In this document: positions 41,793 through 52,880 of the stretch, piece by piece
How positions within the stretch are numbered: position 1 is the first letter of the stretch
Layout: each line of letters opens with the position of its first letter
Assembly: GCA_949948835.1 (NCBI GenBank)
Contig: CATLHF010000002.1
Location: 1-64,000 of the forward strand
Source: an uncultured Clostridia bacterium
GTDB lineage: Bacteria; Bacillota; Clostridia; TANB77; CAG-508
Direction: 5' to 3'
Length of the DNA: 64,000 nt
Notes under the pieces: generated by a model
The model's input: the letters and a program-made list of their open reading frames with translations, nothing else
Database searches by the model: none
Told to the model about the DNA's origin: nothing
Translations under genes and position numbers: made by a program

Positions 41793-43115
41793 ATGAGAAA
41801 GAAAATTTATATAATATTACTATCATTTCTATTTTTACTATTATGTTTTACAGTAAAATCAAATGCTGCAGGAAGCATTCGTTTAAGCCCAAGTAAATCG
41901 AGCATGACAGTTGGTGATGAATTTAATATTAGTGTCAATTTATCTGGAGCATCGGTTGCAACATTAACAACAAGAATTACGGTTGATACAAGTAAAATAG
42001 ATTATGTATCAGGACCTAGTAATACCAATTTCTCAAATGGTAGAGTAATTTATACGTGGACTGACCCAACAGGAGGAGAAAATCCAAAAACAGATGGAAC
42101 AATTGCTACTTTTAAATTTAGAGCAAAAGCAACAGGGACTGCAAGTTTTAGCGTAAGTGGAAATTTTTATACACCAGATGAAAAACCAGTAAATCCAAGC
42201 TTTTCTGGAACAAGTGTTACCATAAAAGAAAAAGAACCACCAAAACCAGAAACGCCAAATCCACCAACGGGTGGTGGCACAACAGGAGGAAGTTCAGGAG
42301 GAACAAGTGGTGGAGTGACAGGAGGAACAACAAATGGTGGAACCAATAAACCAAGTGGTTCTACAGGAGGAAGCACAAACCAAGGAGGAAGTAGTAATAC
42401 TCAAAATAAAAGTACAAATGCAAATTTAAAAGAATTGCATTTAAGTGTAGAAGGCCTAAGCCCTGCCTTTCAAAAGACAATTACAAGATACAATTTAGTG
42501 GTAGGAGACGATGTAAGCCAAATTACAGTAAATGCCATACCAGAAGATTCGAATGCAAAAGTAAGTGTAGCGGGAAACACCAATTTAAAAATAGGGACCA
42601 ATGAAATTAAAATTACAGTAACAGCACAAGATGGAAAAACAACTAAAACGTATGTAATAGAAGTAACCAAAACTGAAAACCCAGAACTTGCTAATGCAAA
42701 CTTAGAAAATCTAGCAATTGAAAACGTCACATTAGAGCCAGAATTTAGCCCAGATATTACTTCTTATAACGGTGTTATTGCAAGCACACAAGAAAATATT
42801 CATATTTTAGCAGTTCCACAAATAGAAGGAGCAAATGTTACAATAACAGGAGCAGACAATATACAGTTTGGAGAAAATATCATTACAATTGCAGTAGTTG
42901 CAAAAGATGGTATAACAAGTAAAGAATATAGCATAAATCTTTATAAAACAACCCAAGAAGAAGAAAATCAAAACGTTGAACCTGATGAAGAAACAAACCA
43001 AGAAAAACCGAAAAAAATTGGTGTAGGGCATATTGCATTTTGCGTTATTATTACAGCATCAACAGCAGGTGTCATTTATATGCTGGTTCGAAAATATCAA
43101 ATAGAAAATAGATAA
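41793..43115 (+). CDS. Membrane-anchored cohesin protein with cadherin-like domains
   Basis: Cohesin-like AGSIRLSPSKSSMTVGDEFNISVNLSGASVATLTTRITVDTSKIDYV; NANLKEL.. and NANLENL.. cadherin-like repeats; C-terminal TM. Confidence 0.78.
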   Translation: MRKKIYIILLSFLFLLLCFTVKSNAAGSIRLSPSKSSMTVGDEFNISVNLSGASVATLTTRITVDTSKIDYVSGPSNTNFSNGRVIYTWTDPTGGENPKTDGTIATFKFRAKATGTASFSVSGNFYTPDEKPVNPSFSGTSVTIKEKEPPKPETPNPPTGGGTTGGSSGGTSGGVTGGTTNGGTNKPSGSTGGSTNQGGSSNTQNKSTNANLKELHLSVEGLSPAFQKTITRYNLVVGDDVSQITVNAIPEDSNAKVSVAGNTNLKIGTNEIKITVTAQDGKTTKTYVIEVTKTENPELANANLENLAIENVTLEPEFSPDITSYNGVIASTQENIHILAVPQIEGANVTITGADNIQFGENIITIAVVAKDGITSKEYSINLYKTTQEEENQNVEPDEETNQEKPKKIGVGHIAFCVIITASTAGVIYMLVRKYQIENR

Positions 43116-43133
43116 AAAATACAGAATTAGAAA

Positions 43134-43168
43134 GAAAACGACAAAAATCGTTTTCTTTTTTTTATAAT
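43134..43168 (+). terminator. Rho-independent terminator
   Basis: agaaaacgacaaaaatcgttttctttttttta. Confidence 0.85.
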
Positions 43169-43264
43169 ATTACATTTATATGACTTATCCAAATTTCATT
43201 GACTTACAATTTACAACAATGATATACTAATTGTGATAAAATTGGAGAAATTTACTAATGAAAT

Positions 43265-45019
43265 TTGGAGGAAGAAATGTTAGAAAATAATAGAAAATCC
43301 AAAAAAATAAGATTGATGATAATTATAATAATAAGTTTTGTTGTTTTGTCTAGTATACTTGGGATGTTTCAAGTTTCAAACGCATATTCCATTAATTATA
43401 TACAAACTGTAAAAAGTGGAATTAGTGCATTTCCAGAAAGTTACCAAGTGTATTTAAGACAAATACAAGCACAACACCCAAAATGGACTTTTGATGCCTA
43501 CTATACAGGAATTGATTGGAACGATTTAGTGACATATGAAACGGATCATGGACATAACCGAATTATTAAATCAGCAGATCCTTTATGGAAATGTAGTTGC
43601 GGAAATATTGCAAGTGGGTATGCGTGTGCATCTGCCGGAATTATAAAGTATTATATGGATCCAAGGAATTTTTTAGATAGTGATAAAAAAATGTTTCAGT
43701 TTTTAGAAAGTTCATATAACAATAATTATAAGGTAGAAGTTGTTCAAAGTATTATTAAAAATTCATTTATGAAGGGAAATGTTACTTTCTTAAAAGATGG
43801 TAAAACAGTAACAATGTCATACGCCCAAATTATTATGGATGCGGCAAGTAAAAGTCAAATGAGTCCATATGCAATTGCAATTAAAATATTACAAGAAGTA
43901 GGAAGTGCAGGAAGTAATTCTGTAACAGGAGCTACATTTACTTATGTTGATGGAAAACAATATTCAGGATACTATAATTTCTTTAACTATGGAGCATATG
44001 ATACAGGAAATGCAATAACAAATGGACTATGCTATGCAAAAGATAGAGGATGGGACACACCATATAAAGCAATTGTAGAAGGTGCGGTTAAATATGGCGC
44101 AGACTATAACGCAAAAGGCCAAAACACAATCTATTTTACGAAATGGGATGTGGTAGGAACTAAAATTTTAAAACCAGGACAAACCCAAACAGTAACAGCA
44201 AGTAATACTTCATCAAATCAATTATTTAGACATCAATATATGACTAACGTTCAAGACCCAAATAGTCAATCGAGTAGATTATATAATACATATTCTAATA
44301 ATGATATTTTAGATGAAGCTTTAAATTTTGTAATACCAGTATATAATAACATGCCAGCAACCAATAAACTACCAAGTGCAATAGATGATTTACCACAGCC
44401 AGAAGGAGAAAAATATTATACAACAGGAACTGATATTATGGTTCGTAAAGAGCCAACAACAAGTGGAGGACGAGTTGATTGTATTGCAGCAAGAGATACA
44501 ATAGTAACAGTATTAGAAAGAAAAACAGCATATAACAATGGGTTATATTGGGACAAAGTAAAATTAGCTAATGGAAAAACTGGCTATATGGCAAGTAAAT
44601 ACTTAGAACCTTGTGGAAACGATAATGTTAAAAAAGCAGAAGTTATAGAAGGAAATAAAGTAAAAGCAATACCAAAAGTTAGTGTAAAAGAATTAGCAAA
44701 TGAATTGAAAATTACAAATTATGAAGTAACAAAAGATGGTGTAAAAAAAGCAGATACAGACCCAATTGGAACAGGATATAAGTTAAAGGATAAAGCAAAT
44801 AATAAAGAATATACACTTATAGTATTAGGAGATGTAAATGGGGATGGAAAAATTTTAGCAAATGATGCACTAAAGGTATTAAAGTCCAGCACTGGAGCTG
44901 ATTCTTTAAAAGATATATATTTAAACGCTGCTGATACTAATAAAGACGGAAAAGTTTTAGCAAACGATGCCTTAAAAATATTAAAATATAGTACTGGTGC
45001 AGAAAACATTAGTATATAG
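43265..45019 (+). CDS. Glucosaminidase-like cell-wall hydrolase with SH3 and C-terminal dockerin
   Basis: Parallels 39513..41768; ends GDVNGDGKILANDALKVLKSST...ADTNKDGKVLANDALKILKYST. Confidence 0.85.
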   Translation: MEEEMLENNRKSKKIRLMIIIIISFVVLSSILGMFQVSNAYSINYIQTVKSGISAFPESYQVYLRQIQAQHPKWTFDAYYTGIDWNDLVTYETDHGHNRIIKSADPLWKCSCGNIASGYACASAGIIKYYMDPRNFLDSDKKMFQFLESSYNNNYKVEVVQSIIKNSFMKGNVTFLKDGKTVTMSYAQIIMDAASKSQMSPYAIAIKILQEVGSAGSNSVTGATFTYVDGKQYSGYYNFFNYGAYDTGNAITNGLCYAKDRGWDTPYKAIVEGAVKYGADYNAKGQNTIYFTKWDVVGTKILKPGQTQTVTASNTSSNQLFRHQYMTNVQDPNSQSSRLYNTYSNNDILDEALNFVIPVYNNMPATNKLPSAIDDLPQPEGEKYYTTGTDIMVRKEPTTSGGRVDCIAARDTIVTVLERKTAYNNGLYWDKVKLANGKTGYMASKYLEPCGNDNVKKAEVIEGNKVKAIPKVSVKELANELKITNYEVTKDGVKKADTDPIGTGYKLKDKANNKEYTLIVLGDVNGDGKILANDALKVLKSSTGADSLKDIYLNAADTNKDGKVLANDALKILKYSTGAENISI

Positions 45020-45029
45020 GAGGAAAAAT

Positions 45030-46493
45030 ATGAAATTAAAAAATATATTAAAAATTATTCTTTTTGCAATATTATTTTTAGCAATTGGAATTACAATCTC
45101 TAATGCGGCCTATAGTGCTTCAAATAAAACGGTAAAATCAGGAGAAAAAGTAACCATATCTGTAACATCTTCAACTCCACTTGATTCTTACAACTTAGAT
45201 TTAGACAAAAGTGGTGAATTAATATTTAATAGTTGTTCTAAAACAAAAAATACAGATGATGAAATGATTAGCATTAATGGTAGTAGCATAGGCTATTTAA
45301 ACACATCTGGAACTACTAAAAATTTAGGAACTTATACTTTTACAGCTCCAACTGTTACCAAAACAGAAACATACACTGTTAGGTTTAAAGTTGACCAATC
45401 AACGTCAGTTGAAGCAACTGTTACAGTAAATCCAAAAGTGGACCCAAAACCAGATCCAGAACCAACTCCAGATCCAATTCCAGATCCACCACCACCAGCT
45501 AAAGCAACAATGACAAAGGTGCAAGTAGGAGATAAAACTTATACTAAAACAGGATTTACAGTAAAAGTAGCAAACGATGTAACAAGTATTAAAGTAGTAC
45601 CAACAATAAGTAATGGAGAATCTTATACAATTAATGGTGGAACGAGTAATGATGTAAAATTAGAAGAAGGTACAAATACAGTAATAATTAAATTGGCTTC
45701 TGGAAATTCGTATAAAATTTACGTTCGTAGAGAAGCAAAAGAGGATGATACTCCAAATATTATAGATGAACCTACAGAAGAAGTAAAAGTAGGGTTAAAA
45801 AGTTTATTAATAAAAGGTGTAGCAGAAGATGGAGAAGAGATTGAACTTTCTTATGCTCCAGAATTCTTTAGTGAAATTTATGAATATCAAATGTTACTAG
45901 ATGAAACTTTATCCCATATTACAAAATTAGATATTCAAGCAATTGGACTTCAAAATGATTTTATTATAGACATAACAGGAAATGAAGAGCTAAAAGAAGG
46001 AGAAAACACGATTACAATTACTGTAAAATCACAAGATGGAAAAACTACAGTTACTTATACAATCGTTGTTACAAAAGAAGCAAAAGCAGAAGAAGTTTTA
46101 GCAACAGTAGATGTAGAACCAGAAGTTAAAAAACCACTTTGGAATACAACTCAAAAAATATTAATAACAGTATTTACTAGCATTATTGCTATTATGGGAA
46201 TTGTTTTTGCTGTTATTGAATACAGGTATCAAAAAGAACATAAAGGTGAGAAAAAAGAAAGAAATAGGGAAGAAACATTAGAAGAAGAACCTTCATTTTC
46301 AGACATTAATATAGAAACGCAAGAAAAAGAAGAGGTAAGTGGAGATGTTCCGTTTGCTACCATTGGATTTGAAAATGAAGTAGATAAAGAAAATGTACGA
46401 AAAGAGGAACCAAAATTTCAAAAAATAGTAGACCAAAGCAATGAAGTGGAAGAAGAACTAAAAAAACAAACAAAAAAAGGAAAACATTTCTAA
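45030..46493 (+). CDS. Membrane-anchored cohesin-like/cadherin-like-domain protein
   Basis: ATG at 45030 after aggaggaaaat; signal peptide, beta-rich N-domain, PDPEPTPDPIPDPPPP linker, C-terminal TM. Confidence 0.7.
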   Translation: MKLKNILKIILFAILFLAIGITISNAAYSASNKTVKSGEKVTISVTSSTPLDSYNLDLDKSGELIFNSCSKTKNTDDEMISINGSSIGYLNTSGTTKNLGTYTFTAPTVTKTETYTVRFKVDQSTSVEATVTVNPKVDPKPDPEPTPDPIPDPPPPAKATMTKVQVGDKTYTKTGFTVKVANDVTSIKVVPTISNGESYTINGGTSNDVKLEEGTNTVIIKLASGNSYKIYVRREAKEDDTPNIIDEPTEEVKVGLKSLLIKGVAEDGEEIELSYAPEFFSEIYEYQMLLDETLSHITKLDIQAIGLQNDFIIDITGNEELKEGENTITITVKSQDGKTTVTYTIVVTKEAKAEEVLATVDVEPEVKKPLWNTTQKILITVFTSIIAIMGIVFAVIEYRYQKEHKGEKKERNREETLEEEPSFSDINIETQEKEEVSGDVPFATIGFENEVDKENVRKEEPKFQKIVDQSNEVEEELKKQTKKGKHF

Positions 46494-46496
46494 AAA

Positions 46497-46535
46497 TAAA
46501 AAATTCCAGTCGAAATGACTGGAGTTTTTTTATTT
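46497..46535. terminator. Bidirectional hairpin
   Basis: aaaaattccagtcgaaatgactggagttttttta. Confidence 0.8.
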
Positions 46536-48895
46536 TAATTCTACAATAGTAACACCCATTTCACCTTCACCAAAAGTTCCTAAACGAAAAGTTTTTACAT
46601 GAGAATTTGTTTTTAAGAATTGATGAATCTCCTTTCGTAAGGTACCAGTCCCTTTACCATGTACAATACGAACAGTAGATAGTTTTGCTAAAGCACAATC
46701 GTCTAAATATTTATCAATCGCAAAAATGGCTTCATCAACATGATAACCGATTACATTAATTTCTGTGGTAGCTGTTTTAGTCTTATCTGTTTTATAAGAA
46801 GATGCCCCAGCAGATGTCTTTTTACTAGAAGAAACAATTTTTGTAATACGAGACAAAGGAAGCATAAGTTTTGCACTACCAATTTGAACTTGTACTTGTT
46901 TTGATTTATTTGGTAAGCTTAAAAGAGTACCCTCTTGGTTTAAATGAGCGATATAAACTTGTGCATTAACCTGTAAATCTTCTTCTTTTACAAAATTAGG
47001 AGAAGAGGTATTATTTACAATATGTGAAGAAGTTTCTTTTAATGTGTCGTTTAGTTTGTTTCTAATTTGGTTTAAACTTTTAATCGAATCCGAATTAGCA
47101 TTTTCGTAAATTTCATTCATTTTTGCAATATAAGAACTTGCTTCCTCTTTTGCATCAAGTAAAACTTTTCTTGCTTCTTGTTTGGCTTTTTCAAGATAAG
47201 AAGAGGTTTTTAAACTTAAATTCTTCTCTTTTTCTTCTAAAGATTTACGAAGGAGAGTAGCTTGATTTGAATTTTTTAAAATTTCTTCTTTTTCCTTTTC
47301 AATCCATAATTTATCATTATAGATATTCTTTAATAATTCTTCTATATGAATTTGATCAGAATCGATGAAAGATTTAGCTCGTGTAATAATACTTTCATCT
47401 AATCCTAATTTTTTACTAATGGCAAAAGCATTACTTCTTCCAGGAATACCAATTAGTAGCTGATAAGTAGGTTTTAAGTTTTCAATATCGAATCCGCTGA
47501 CTAGCATTTTCAAAACCATCAGTTACAAGAGCATAGTTTTTTAATTCTGAATAATGAGAAGTAGAAATAACAAGGCTTCCTCTTTGATAAAATGTTTCTA
47601 AAATGCTGATTGCTAAACTACTTCCTTCTATAGGGTCTGTTCCAGAACCCAATTCATCAAGAAGGATAAGACTTTCTTTTGTAGAATTTTTTAAAATAGT
47701 AATAATATTTTTCATATGAGAAGAAAAGGTACTTAATGATTCTACAATACTTTGCTCATCACCAATATCTGCATATATATGGTCAAATACATAAATACTA
47801 CTTCCTTCTTTAGCAGGAATAAATAACCCACTACAAGCCATTAAACAAAGGAGTCCTACCGTCTTTAAGGTAACGGTTTTCCCTCCTGTATTTGGACCTG
47901 TAATTAAAAGAGAGGAAAACTCTTTTCCAAGGTTAATGTTAATTGGAACAACAATATCTTTTGCAATAAGAGGGTGTCTTGCGCCAATTAAGTTAAGATA
48001 TTTTTCATTATTGATGTTAGGGAAAATTCCATCTAAATTAAGTGCGTATTCTGCCTTTGCAAAAATAAAATCGATTTTTCCAATTAAATAATAATCTTCT
48101 TCTAATTCCTTTTGATAAGGTGTAAACAAGGAAGAAAGATGAATTAAAATTTTTTCAATTTCAATTTGTTCTTCCGCTTGTAACATGTGTAAACTATTGT
48201 TTAAATCAAATACAATCATTGGCTCAACAAATACAGTAGAACCGGCTTGCAGAAATATCGTGAACAAATCCCTTTACCATAGTTCGATATTCTTCTTTAA
48301 TAGGAATGACATAACGGTTATTTCGAATCGTAATTACGTTTTCTTGTACATATTTTGAGTAAGTAGAAGAATGAAGAAAATGATTTAATTTTTCTTTAAT
48401 GGTTTCTTCTAATTTTCGTTCCTCTTTTCGAATGGATAAAAGCTTAGAAGAAGCGGAATCAGAAAGTGTATTTTCATCGATAATACACTTTTCAACTGTT
48501 TTTACAATAGAAGGATTTGCATATAATCTTGAAAAATAAGAATCTGTAATTGGAAATTCATTTATATCACGCTCAAAATAAAAATAATCTTTTAAAACAA
48601 GAGCCATTTTTAGGACATGAGTTAATTCTAAAATGGATTTTAAGGTTAATATGGTATTACTTTCTAACATTTTTAGAGAATAGTCAATATTAGAAATATT
48701 TGTTATAGATGGTTTATTTTGAACAATTAGTTTTAATGCTTCATTTGTTTCTTGTAGTAAATGAAATACTTTTTCTTTATTAGAAGAAGGAATTAATTCC
48801 AAACACAATTGTTTACCCGAATCTGTTATACAATAATGTGAAAGTATTTCTAGAATATTAGAATATTCTAGCTTTTCAATATATTTTAAATTCAT
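46530..48895 (-). CDS. mutS2: Endonuclease MutS2, requires +1 shifts at CGG 48244 and CGG 47496 (minus strand)
   Basis: Three ORFs join as FVHDISAS-GSTVFVEPMIVFDLNN and [48 protein letters not shown] Walker A and C-terminal Smr domain. Confidence 0.93.
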
Positions 48896-49068
48896 GATGA
48901 TAATCCTTTCTTAATAGAATATTACCATTATACTACGATTACATTACAATTCAAATACATTTTTAGAAAAATAGCGAAAAACTATTGCAAATACAAAAAA
49001 AATGTAGTATAAATATTGATAGATTAAGAATAATAATAGTAAAATAATAAATAAGTGAGGGAATTCAG

Positions 49069-49395
49069 ATGACAAATTTAAAAAAAGTATGTTTAGTAAT
49101 GTTAGTAGTAATTTTATTAGGGGCAACAGTGGTATCTGCTACAAATGGATCAATCATAATTTCACCAAGTGATACAGTAGTAGGAGGAAATACCGTAGAA
49201 AATACAACACCTGCACCAACTACAAATACACAACAAAATACAGTAATTCAAGCTGGAAATACAAGTACTTACACAAATACAAACAACTTACCACAAACAG
49301 GTGCTGATGATTACGCAGTTATCGCAATTATTGCAGTTTTAGCTGTATCTGCTGTATATGCTTATAAAAAAATCAGAGATTACAAAAACATTTAA
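49069..49395 (+). CDS. Small LPXTG-type surface protein
   Basis: Signal peptide; NNLPQTGADDYAVIAIIAVLAVSAVYAYKKIRDYK sorting signal. Confidence 0.8.
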   Translation: MTNLKKVCLVMLVVILLGATVVSATNGSIIISPSDTVVGGNTVENTTPAPTTNTQQNTVIQAGNTSTYTNTNNLPQTGADDYAVIAIIAVLAVSAVYAYKKIRDYKNI

Positions 49396-49427
49396 TGATA
49401 TAAAATTAGAAAGGATAAGTCTAGTAC

Positions 49428-50113
49428 TTATCCTTTTTCGATTGCCTTTATAATTCTTCTTTTATTTTTTATATTATTGCATGTAACAAGCGTAATTTCT
49501 CGTTTTCCGTTTGTATCTTGGTTAGTACAAGATAAGTCATCATAATTTGTTTCATAATTTTTATATACTTCATATGCTACTTTTGTTCCGATTTAAATCA
49601 TAAATATAAATAATGTCTCCTATTGCTAATTTTTTTAATCTGCTGAAAAACTGATAATTGTTATAGTTATGTCCTGCAATACATAAATTACCGAATTTGG
49701 TTTGGATTTGGACCTGAAAATTTACAAGGAGCAATTTTTAGTAATTCGTAGTTAAATTCATGAATAATAGGATAATTAATACCGATTGATTTAATTTCAA
49801 TTAAGCCAATAACGGAAAAACCAAGAGAATCCGTTTGATAATTGTTTTCATTAGACAGTCGAGAAGTAGAGTGAGAAGATTGGCTATTTTCGTACAAATT
49901 GGTTATACTAAAACGATTGATAATTTCTTCAGACAATGCTTCTTTTTGGTTTTTATCATATTGTATATAAAAATAGTATCCACTAATCATAATAACAAGA
50001 CAAACACAAAAAATAAATTGAAACTTAAAAAAATTAAATTTTCTTTTTTTATAAGATAGTGGATTTGAAATATTTTCTGGAATTTCTTCATTAGAAGATA
50101 AAATCTGGTTCAA
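49428..50113 (-). CDS. Class D-like sortase, requires +1 shifts at CGG 49693 and CGG 49590 (minus strand)
   Basis: Rejoined: KFSGPNPNQI-GNLCIAGHNYNNYQFFSRLKKLAIGDIIYIYDLN-GTKVAYEVYKNYETNYDDLSCTNQDTNGKREITLVTCNNIKNKRRIIKAIEKG; catalytic His and TLVTC recovered only after both shifts. Confidence 0.88.
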
Positions 50114-50270
50114 CTTTTTTCCTCCATAAAAATCAATCTTTATCTATATTTTTTCATAAAACACAAAAAATATTTATGGTAAAACAAAATAACAAAAAAA
50201 GGAGATTTCCTTGCGAAAATAAGCAAAATATGCTAAAATGAAAATGTTTTAAAAGGAGGATACGAAAGAT

Positions 50271-50744
50271 ATGAGAAGTATGGCAAGTTATTTATTATTA
50301 ATTTTTATGGTAATGTTTTGGATTTTTAGATTAGTAGTAGCATTTACCACAAGCATAGGAGTAGATATTGGATTTGTGCCAATGAATATGAATATGGAGA
50401 TCATATTACTATTTGTAACACTAGTTGCAATTGGATTTGTAGGAAAAAGAATGTTAGTAGGTTCTATTATTTACTTAGTTTCTTACGGACTATACTTTGG
50501 AGTAGATATGTATCATATTGTAATGGGAATTATGGGAGGAACAACAACCATAACAGATTTTTCAAATGCAACAGCATCATTTATTGGAATTGTTTTACCA
50601 ATTGCAGTATTTTTTAATCTATTAATTGATAAAAACAGAACAAACCATCCAGTAGATAAAAAAACGGATTGGTTTTACAAAAACGAACAATATGATCGTA
50701 AACTAGACGAAAGAAGCGACCAAAACCAATATCGTAATTATTAA
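50271..50744 (+). CDS. Hypothetical membrane protein
   Basis: Four apparent TM segments; good RBS. Confidence 0.6.
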   Translation: MRSMASYLLLIFMVMFWIFRLVVAFTTSIGVDIGFVPMNMNMEIILLFVTLVAIGFVGKRMLVGSIIYLVSYGLYFGVDMYHIVMGIMGGTTTITDFSNATASFIGIVLPIAVFFNLLIDKNRTNHPVDKKTDWFYKNEQYDRKLDERSDQNQYRNY

Positions 50745-50756
50745 AAGGAGAGAAAG

Positions 50757-51638
50757 ATGAATATAAACTGGTATCCAGGTCATATGGCTAAAACCAAGAG
50801 ACAGATTACAGAAGATTTAAAGTTAATTGATATTGTGATAGAGTTATTAGATGCTCGTATTCCAATTTCAAGTCAAAATCCAGATTTAAGAGAAATTATT
50901 GGTGACAAGAAGAAAATTGTGATATTAAATAAATGTGATTTGGCGGATGAAAAAGAGAATAAAAAATGGGTAAGTTATTTTGAAGAAAAAGGAATTAAAG
51001 CGGTTTTGACGGATTCTAATTCTGGTGTGGGCGTTCAAGAATTAATTAGGCAAATTAAGGATATTGCAAAAGAAGATTTAGAAGAACTTGCAAAAAAAGG
51101 AAGAGTAGGAAAATCGATTCGTGTTATGATTTTAGGAATTCCGAATGTAGGAAAATCTTCTTTAATTAATCGAATTTCGAAAAAGACATCCGCAGGAGTA
51201 GGAAATAAGCCAGGCTTTACCAAACAAAAACAATGGATTCGTGTATCGGATGAAATTGAATTATTAGATACACCAGGTGTTTTATGGCCAAAATTTGAAT
51301 CTCAAGAAGTTGCACTAAATTTATCTTTTACAGGAACCATAAAAGATGAAGTGTTAGAAAAAACAGAAATTGCTTTTTATTTAGCAAAATGGTTATTAGA
51401 AAACGAAGAAGAAAAATTATTAGAACGATATAAATTAACGAAAGAAGATATTAACAATATAAGAGAAAATGTGCAAAACCATAGTGAACAAATTGTAGAA
51501 GTAATGAACTTGATTGCCAAAAAAAGAGGAGCTATTGTTTCTGGAGGACACACAGATGAGGAAAAAGTAGCAGGGATTATTATTGATGAATTTAGAAGTG
51601 GAAAATTAGGAAGAATTACACTTGAAATTGCAAAATAG
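50757..51638 (+). CDS. rbgA: Ribosome biogenesis GTPase YlqF/RbgA
   Basis: INWYPGHMAKTKRQI; circularly permuted GTPase motifs NKCDL, GIPNVGKSSLIN, DTPG. Confidence 0.95.
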   Translation: MNINWYPGHMAKTKRQITEDLKLIDIVIELLDARIPISSQNPDLREIIGDKKKIVILNKCDLADEKENKKWVSYFEEKGIKAVLTDSNSGVGVQELIRQIKDIAKEDLEELAKKGRVGKSIRVMILGIPNVGKSSLINRISKKTSAGVGNKPGFTKQKQWIRVSDEIELLDTPGVLWPKFESQEVALNLSFTGTIKDEVLEKTEIAFYLAKWLLENEEEKLLERYKLTKEDINNIRENVQNHSEQIVEVMNLIAKKRGAIVSGGHTDEEKVAGIIIDEFRSGKLGRITLEIAK

Positions 51639-51647
51639 GAGAGAAAT

Positions 51648-52064
51648 ATGGAAGTTAATTTTAATTCTTTTAACATAAAAGGAAAAGAAGAGGTGAATTT
51701 AATGTCACCTCTTGTGTGGGCATATGTAGGAGATGCGGTATATGAATTATATATTCGTACCTATCTTACAAGTACAACAAAATTAAACCCACATAAATTA
51801 CATATTGAGTCAATTAAATACGTAAAAGCAGCGTCTCAAGCACATATATTAGAAACTCTTATGCCAGAACTAAGTGAAGAAGAGCAAAATATTGTAAGAA
51901 GAGCAAGAAATACACAAAATCACCATTTGCCTAAAAATGCAAATGTAACAGAGTACATGTATTCTACTGCATTTGAAGGATTGATTGGCTATTTGTATTT
52001 AACAGGACAAAACAATAGACTAGAAGAAATTTTAGAAAAATGTATACAAAATAATTGCCAATAA
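51648..52064 (+). CDS. mrnC: Mini-ribonuclease III
   Basis: LVWAYVGDAVYELYIRTYL, RRARNTQNHHLPKNANVTEYMYSTAFEGLIGYLYL. Confidence 0.9.
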   Translation: MEVNFNSFNIKGKEEVNLMSPLVWAYVGDAVYELYIRTYLTSTTKLNPHKLHIESIKYVKAASQAHILETLMPELSEEEQNIVRRARNTQNHHLPKNANVTEYMYSTAFEGLIGYLYLTGQNNRLEEILEKCIQNNCQ

Positions 52065-52123
52065 AAACCGTATAGTGATTGACAGAAATGAAAAAACGTG
52101 TTATTCTAGGTAGGTACCAAAAT

Positions 52124-52198
52124 GGCCCCTTGGTCAAGCGGTTAAGACGCAGCCCTCTCAAGGCTGAATCATGGGTTCGATTCCCGTAGGGGTCACCA
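52124..52198 (+). tRNA. tRNA-Glu (CTC)
   Basis: ggcccct...aggggtc acceptor, anticodon stem cagcc-ctCTCaa-ggctg, encoded CCA. Confidence 0.9.
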
Positions 52199-52382
52199 GC
52201 AAAACTTGTCTAAAGGCAAGAGTGAAGAGTATGGAAACTATTATAGGGTAAATCCCTAACCCAAGTTTTTACTTTTCACTCTTTTATTTTCACTGATAGA
52301 ATATTAAATGAATATATGTTTGAATATGGTTTGCTTTTATGATATATTGTAGACAAATATATAAAGAAAGGGGATTAGACAT

Positions 52383-52820
52383 ATGAACAAAAAGAAAGTT
52401 ATAATCATTACTATAACTACAATTATAATTTTATTTTTAGCTGTTATAGGATATATTTATTTTGATAAATTATATCCAAAAAGTTGTGTGATTAATAATA
52501 TTACTCTAGAAGTAAAGCAAAATACTGTAACAAAAACAGGAGCAACCTTTAGTATAACGAATAAAAATGATTATAGGTGGTCGTATAGTGAAAAATACGT
52601 AATTCAAGTTAAGAAATTTGGTATATGGATAAATGTACCATGGATTGTAGATGTATATTCAGTAAATGCAGGAGCTCCTACAATACCAAGTGGAACATAC
52701 GAAATAAAAGAAGACTGGTCCAAATTGTATGGAGAATTAGATAGAGGAAAATATAGATATGGTATAGCAACAAGACTTCAAGGAAATGAATATATTTTTG
52801 CAGAATTTACAATCGAATAA
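52383..52820 (+). CDS. Bacterial Ig-like domain membrane-anchored protein
   Basis: N-terminal TM; CVINNITLEVKQNTVTKTGATFSITNKND...GTYEIKEDWSKLYGELDRGKYRYGI. Confidence 0.6.
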   Translation: MNKKKVIIITITTIIILFLAVIGYIYFDKLYPKSCVINNITLEVKQNTVTKTGATFSITNKNDYRWSYSEKYVIQVKKFGIWINVPWIVDVYSVNAGAPTIPSGTYEIKEDWSKLYGELDRGKYRYGIATRLQGNEYIFAEFTIE

Positions 52821-52839
52821 TTCCATTTATTTTTTTTTC

Positions 52840-52880
52840 ATTATAAAAAGCCCCCTTTAAAGGAGGCAAATTTTTTTAAT
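52840..52880. terminator. Bidirectional hairpin
   Basis: aaaagccccctttaaaggaggcaaattttttt. Confidence 0.7.
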
